Source of the DNA: DAOUBP01 sp034432655
GTDB taxonomy: Bacteria > Chloroflexota > Anaerolineae > CG2-30-64-16
Assembly (NCBI GenBank): GCA_034432655.1
Contig: DAOUBP010000163.1
Coordinates: 1 to 37,212 of the forward strand
DNA: 37,212 bases
Direction of reading: 5' to 3'
The stretch's first letter is position 1. Each line of letters begins with the position of its first letter. A program made the position numbers and the translations under genes. The notes beneath the pieces were generated by a model. It did not search any database and was not told where the DNA came from. It worked only from the letters and a program-made list of their open reading frames with translations. Below, piece after piece: positions 33,932 through 37,212 of the stretch.

Positions 33932-35494
33932 ATGCCTGCGACTCAAGATATCTCGGCCACTAAGTTTAATGCGCCGTTCGCAATGGTGATCTTCGGCGCC
34001 AGCGGTGATCTCACCCAGCGGAAACTTGTTCCGGCGCTGTACACCCTCTTTGTGGAGGGCCATTTGCCGGAGCAGTTTTGCGTCGTCGGCGTGGCGCGCA
34101 GCCGTTTCGGGGACGGCTCACCTGAGGGTGAGGCGACCGGCTTCCGTTCGCATTTAGCGGAGGGAGTACGTCAGTATGCGCGCGTCGCTGCCGATGACGC
34201 CGAGGCCTGGTCGCGCTTTGCGCGGCACATCCGGTATTGGCGCGGGGAGTATAACGCAGCCGAGACCTACGCTGGTCTGCGTGAATTGTTGGCCCAATTG
34301 GATCAGGAGTGCGCGCTGTGTGGCAATCGTCTGTTTTATCTGGCCACACCTCCACAGCTCTACGCTACGATTGTAGCCGAGTTGGGCGCGGCCGGCCTGC
34401 ACCAGAGCACGGACGGTTACGTGCGCATCATCATCGAGAAGCCCTTTGGGCGTGACCTGGCCAGCGCACAAGAGCTTAACCGCCAGGTGCATGAAGTTTT
34501 CGCAGAGAACCAGATCTACCGGATAGATCACTATCTGGGCAAAGAGACCGTCCAGAACATCCTGGCCTTCCGTTTCGCCAACGCGATCTTTGAGCCGTTG
34601 TGGAACCGCAACTACGTGGATCATGTTCAAATCACCGCTGCCGAGACGGTGGGGGTGGGCAGTCGTGCCGGCTACTATGACCAGAGCGGCGTGTTGCGCG
34701 ATGTCTTTCAGAATCACTTGCTGCAATTGTTGACCCTCACTGCGTTGGAGCCGCCGGCTGCGTTCAACGCGAAATTCCTGCGCGACGAGAAAGTGAAGGT
34801 GTTACAGGCGGTGCGTCCCATGCGCCCTCAGGATGTAGCCACCCACACGGTGCGCGGGCAGTATCGCACCTATCGGGATGAGAAAGGGGTCGCCCCTGGG
34901 TCCACCACGGCCACCTTTGCCGCGCTCAAGCTTTATGTGGACAACTGGCGCTGGCAAGGGGTGCCGTTTTACCTGCGTTCCGGCAAATTGATGCCGGCCA
35001 AGGTCACCGAGATCACCGTCCAGTTCAAAGACGTGCCCCATAAGCTTTTCCCCGCCAGAGACGGGGGCGAGCCGCGCGCGAACTTCCTCAGCTTTTGCAT
35101 CCAGCCCGACGAGGGGATGCATCTCCGCTTCGAGGCCAAGGCGCCGGGGAGCGGGATGCGCATGCGCTCGGTGGAGATGGATTTCCACTTCGGCGAGGAG
35201 TTCGGCCAGGCTGCGTTGCCCGAAGCTTACGAAAGGTTGTTGTTGGATGCTATGGCCGGCGATGCATCTCTGTTCGCTCGCGCTGACGAGATCGAGCTGA
35301 GCTGGCAGATCATTGACCCGATCCAGGCCGCCTGGGATCGGGGTTCGGCTGCGCTGGCCGAAGGCTGGCGCGCCGAGATCGCGCCGCCCCTGGAGTTCTA
35401 CGAGCAGGGCACCTGGGGCCCGCCCGCAGCCGAACGCTTGCTGGCAGAGTCGGGCCGCCATTGGCGGCTGGGCTGCCACCCGCGCAGCCGATGA
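33932..35494 (+). CDS. zwf: Glucose-6-phosphate dehydrogenase
   Basis: A 520-residue cytoplasmic enzyme that oxidises glucose 6-phosphate to 6-phosphogluconolactone, making NADPH (or NADH). The cofactor loop GASGDLT (22-28), the substrate motif EKPFGRDL and the active-site motif RIDHYLGKE (197-205, His200) are all present, and the length is normal. The ATG at 33932 fits the family N-terminus. Its stop overlaps the start of the lactonase gene by ATGA, so the first two steps of the oxidative pentose-phosphate route are translated together. Confidence 0.96.
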   Translation: MPATQDISATKFNAPFAMVIFGASGDLTQRKLVPALYTLFVEGHLPEQFCVVGVARSRFGDGSPEGEATGFRSHLAEGVRQYARVAADDAEAWSRFARHIRYWRGEYNAAETYAGLRELLAQLDQECALCGNRLFYLATPPQLYATIVAELGAAGLHQSTDGYVRIIIEKPFGRDLASAQELNRQVHEVFAENQIYRIDHYLGKETVQNILAFRFANAIFEPLWNRNYVDHVQITAAETVGVGSRAGYYDQSGVLRDVFQNHLLQLLTLTALEPPAAFNAKFLRDEKVKVLQAVRPMRPQDVATHTVRGQYRTYRDEKGVAPGSTTATFAALKLYVDNWRWQGVPFYLRSGKLMPAKVTEITVQFKDVPHKLFPARDGGEPRANFLSFCIQPDEGMHLRFEAKAPGSGMRMRSVEMDFHFGEEFGQAALPEAYERLLLDAMAGDASLFARADEIELSWQIIDPIQAAWDRGSAALAEGWRAEIAPPLEFYEQGTWGPPAAERLLAESGRHWRLGCHPRSR

Positions 35495-36309
35495 ACGCTC
35501 ACAGTCAAATGCCGGATATCGTTGTTTTGCCGGACCCGGCCGCTGTGGCCGAGGAGGCGGCGCGGCGCTTCGTGGCGTTGGCAGCGCAGGCCGTTCAGGC
35601 ACGTGGCCGGTTCACCGTAGCGCTGGCCGGGGGCACCACGCCTGGCGCGCTGTATCACCTGTTGGCCCGGCTGCCGTATCGGAACCAGATAGCCTGGGAA
35701 CGGACGCTGATCTTCTTTGGGGATGAACGTTGTGTGCCCCCGGATCACCCCTGGAGCAACTATCGCATGGCGCAGGAGGCTTTGCTCGCCCATGTCCCGG
35801 TGCCTGCGGGAAACATCTACCGCATGGCGGGCGAATTGCCCTCCGAGAGCGCGGCTGCCGGTTATGCTGGCCTGTTGCGCCAGGTTTTTCATCTGCGTGG
35901 GACCGCACGGCCGCGCTTGGATTTGATCCTGCTGGGCATGGGCGAGGATGGCCATACCGCCTCGTTGTTCCCGGACATGCCCGCTCTGCAGGAACGGCGA
36001 CGTCTGGTGGTTGCCACGCAAGTGCCGGAGTATGTGCAGCCGCCGGTGGCGCGCATCACCCTCACGTTGCCGGTGCTGAATGCCGCGTGCCATGTGATGT
36101 TTTTGGTCACGGGCGCGAACAAGGCCGGGAAGGTGGGCGCTATTTTGGGACCAGGGCCTTTGGAATCAGCCCCCGAAAGTAGATCTTGCGTGAAGAGCCG
36201 TGATCGCGGCCGCCAGGTGTTTCCCGCGGGCCGGGTACAACCCACTCACGGTGTCTTGACCTGGCTGCTGGACCGCGCAGCCGCCGGGTTCGCTTCAAAA
36301 ACATCCTGA
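35491..36309 (+). CDS. pgl: 6-phosphogluconolactonase (DevB type)
   Basis: A 272-residue enzyme that hydrolyses 6-phosphogluconolactone to 6-phosphogluconate. Family motifs: ALAGGTTPGALY, FFGDERCVPPDHPWSNY and LLGMGEDGHTASLFP, with the catalytic region GEDGH. The family C-terminus runs TGANKA...VQPTHGVLTWLLDRAAA; between these lies a basic, Ser/Arg-rich stretch (LESAPESRSCVKSRDRGRQ) longer than usual by about 15 residues. The ATG at 35491 overlaps the zwf stop. Confidence 0.93.
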   Translation: MNAHSQMPDIVVLPDPAAVAEEAARRFVALAAQAVQARGRFTVALAGGTTPGALYHLLARLPYRNQIAWERTLIFFGDERCVPPDHPWSNYRMAQEALLAHVPVPAGNIYRMAGELPSESAAAGYAGLLRQVFHLRGTARPRLDLILLGMGEDGHTASLFPDMPALQERRRLVVATQVPEYVQPPVARITLTLPVLNAACHVMFLVTGANKAGKVGAILGPGPLESAPESRSCVKSRDRGRQVFPAGRVQPTHGVLTWLLDRAAAGFASKTS

Positions 36310-36383
36310 GCGGAATGGCGCGACGTCAGCAAGGTTGCGGAGTGCAGTCGAAGGGTGTAGCCTTGAGCCCCACGAAAGGTTAT

Positions 36384-36839
36384 ATGCCGATGGGCAAACG
36401 CGGTGAAGGTTGGTTCTTGTTGCAGATGGCGTTGTTCGTCATCATCCTGGTCGCGCCGCAGGCCACCTGTTTCGCCTGTCCGCTGTGGCTGAGATGGGTT
36501 GGGCTGGTCATCCTGGCGGCGGGCGGCCTGTTCGGCACCTGGGGTATGTTCGCGCTGGGCCGCAACCTGACGCCGTTCCCCAAACCTATCCCGGGTGGCG
36601 AGTTGGTGACGAACGGTCCTTACCGTTTTGTGCGCCACCCGATCTACGCCGGTCTGATTTTCGGCACGGTGGGCTGGGCGCTGTTCCGAGCAAACCTCTT
36701 GGGGCTTGGCCTCGCTGTAGCCCTGTTTATCTTTTTTGACCTCAAATCGCGCCGCGAGGAGCAGTGGTTGCGCGAGACCTATCCGGGGTACGCGGCGTAT
36801 CAACAGAAAGTGCGGAAGTTGATCCCGTGGCTTTACTGA
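36384..36839 (+). CDS. Isoprenylcysteine methyltransferase-like membrane protein
   Basis: A 151-residue integral membrane protein of the ICMT/PEMT superfamily. It has four or so hydrophobic segments and the family motif NGPYRFVRHPIYAG, with the C-terminal EEQWLRETYPGYAAYQQKV. Bacterial members are S-adenosylmethionine-dependent methyltransferases with mostly unknown substrates, perhaps lipids. The ATG at 36384 with GAAAGG fits the membrane start; the frame is open back to 36315 without conserved sequence. The gene may follow pgl in one transcript. Confidence 0.82.
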   Translation: MPMGKRGEGWFLLQMALFVIILVAPQATCFACPLWLRWVGLVILAAGGLFGTWGMFALGRNLTPFPKPIPGGELVTNGPYRFVRHPIYAGLIFGTVGWALFRANLLGLGLAVALFIFFDLKSRREEQWLRETYPGYAAYQQKVRKLIPWLY

Positions 36840-37212
36840 TAAATGCTATTGCAGTCGGGGCCATAGCAAAGGTTCAACCATAGTTTGTCATAGAATTTAT
36901 CGGGCAGATCTCCTGCGTCCCTGCAAGGCGGGGGTGCAGGAGGTGGGGGGATGTGGGGGCCTGATCCACCACAAAAAAACCCCCCCACGAAAGGCTTTCA
37001 CCCCCTTCTCGCCGCGTAGCGGGGGGAGAAGGGGGCCGGGGGATGAGGCGAAATAAATTTCGCCTTACGTTTTCGTCCGCTGCTTCACCGCCTGGCGCGC
37101 AAGGATCAGGGCGGCGAAATGATGAACTTTAAAAATTTAATCGGGTAACAGCCCGACGTAGTGCAGCAGTTCGGTGGAATTCGCCCTGGCAGGCGGGGCC
37201 TGCCTTCCAACC
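36840..37212. other. Noncoding end of the window with several inverted repeats
   Basis: No credible gene. Inverted repeats include CTCCTGC with GCAGGAG (about 36909-36945), CCCCCTTCTC with GAGAAGGGGG (about 37001-37035), AGGCGAAAT-AA-ATTTCGCCT (about 37046-37067), and GGCAGG with CCTGCC near the end. The third could be a terminator for the upstream gene run, but the cluster also looks like a mosaic of mini-repeats. Confidence 0.6.

Overview
The window is a GC-rich bacterial chromosome segment, densely coded, with no rRNA, tRNA, CRISPR array, transposase or integrase that I can see. The gene families (stand-alone TrpB2, ba3-type oxidase with subunit IIa, archaeal-type ProS, baeRF-family protein, large PT-linked propeller protein) and the short word-like repeats between and inside genes fit the Chloroflexota, perhaps an Anaerolineae or Caldilineae relative that respires oxygen. 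This is inference from gene content, not a phylogeny.

Layout. 1-4851 (+): 3' part of a very large secreted multi-propeller protein whose lectin-like module occurs twice almost identically. 5032-7305 (-): thioredoxin, then a strong promoter, a tRNA-Trp-type T-box leader and a stand-alone TrpB2. 7450-8391 (+): an esterase. 8512-17734 (-): a respiratory cluster, in transcription order a predicted nucleotidyltransferase-fold protein, a B12-binding-type radical SAM protein, a SCO-like protein, SCO, ba3 oxidase subunits IIa, II and I, a large fusion protein (diheme cytochrome b + two [4Fe-4S] + FlpD/MvhD-like domain + membrane anchor + cytochrome c) and a small lipoprotein cytochrome c. 17865-20191 (-): a Cys-rich ferredoxin-like protein and a DUF89/ARMT1-like phosphatase. 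20413-21106 (+): rhodanese and a small unknown protein. 21111-23942 (-): metallophosphoesterase, LOG-like protein and prolyl-tRNA synthetase. 24062-25966 (-): exported phospholipase-D-like protein, divergent from psuG (26053-27063, +). 27048-31934 (-): DnaJ-like protein, baeRF release-factor-like protein and ClpC. 32146-36839 (+): stomatin, THEP1-like NTPase, a small membrane protein, Zwf, Pgl and a methyltransferase-like membrane protein. 36840-37212: noncoding, rich in inverted repeats.

How parts work together. The oxidase block holds the CuA and heme-copper subunits, copper chaperones, and two c-type cytochromes that can feed the CuA site. The 787-residue fusion could join a cytoplasmic iron-sulfur electron donor (or the quinone pool) to the outside cytochrome c without a Rieske protein, and is the best candidate here for an undescribed electron-transfer module. 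The DnaJ/baeRF/ClpC run looks like a protein quality-control unit, and Zwf/Pgl form the oxidative pentose-phosphate entry.

A second theme is small repeats: word-like tandem repeats, an inverted repeat spliced in frame into psuG, another possible insert in the ferredoxin gene, and CCGGTTTC/GAAACCGG hairpins in at least two spacers. They suggest short mobile or amplifying elements that are tolerated even inside enzymes and a riboswitch-type leader.
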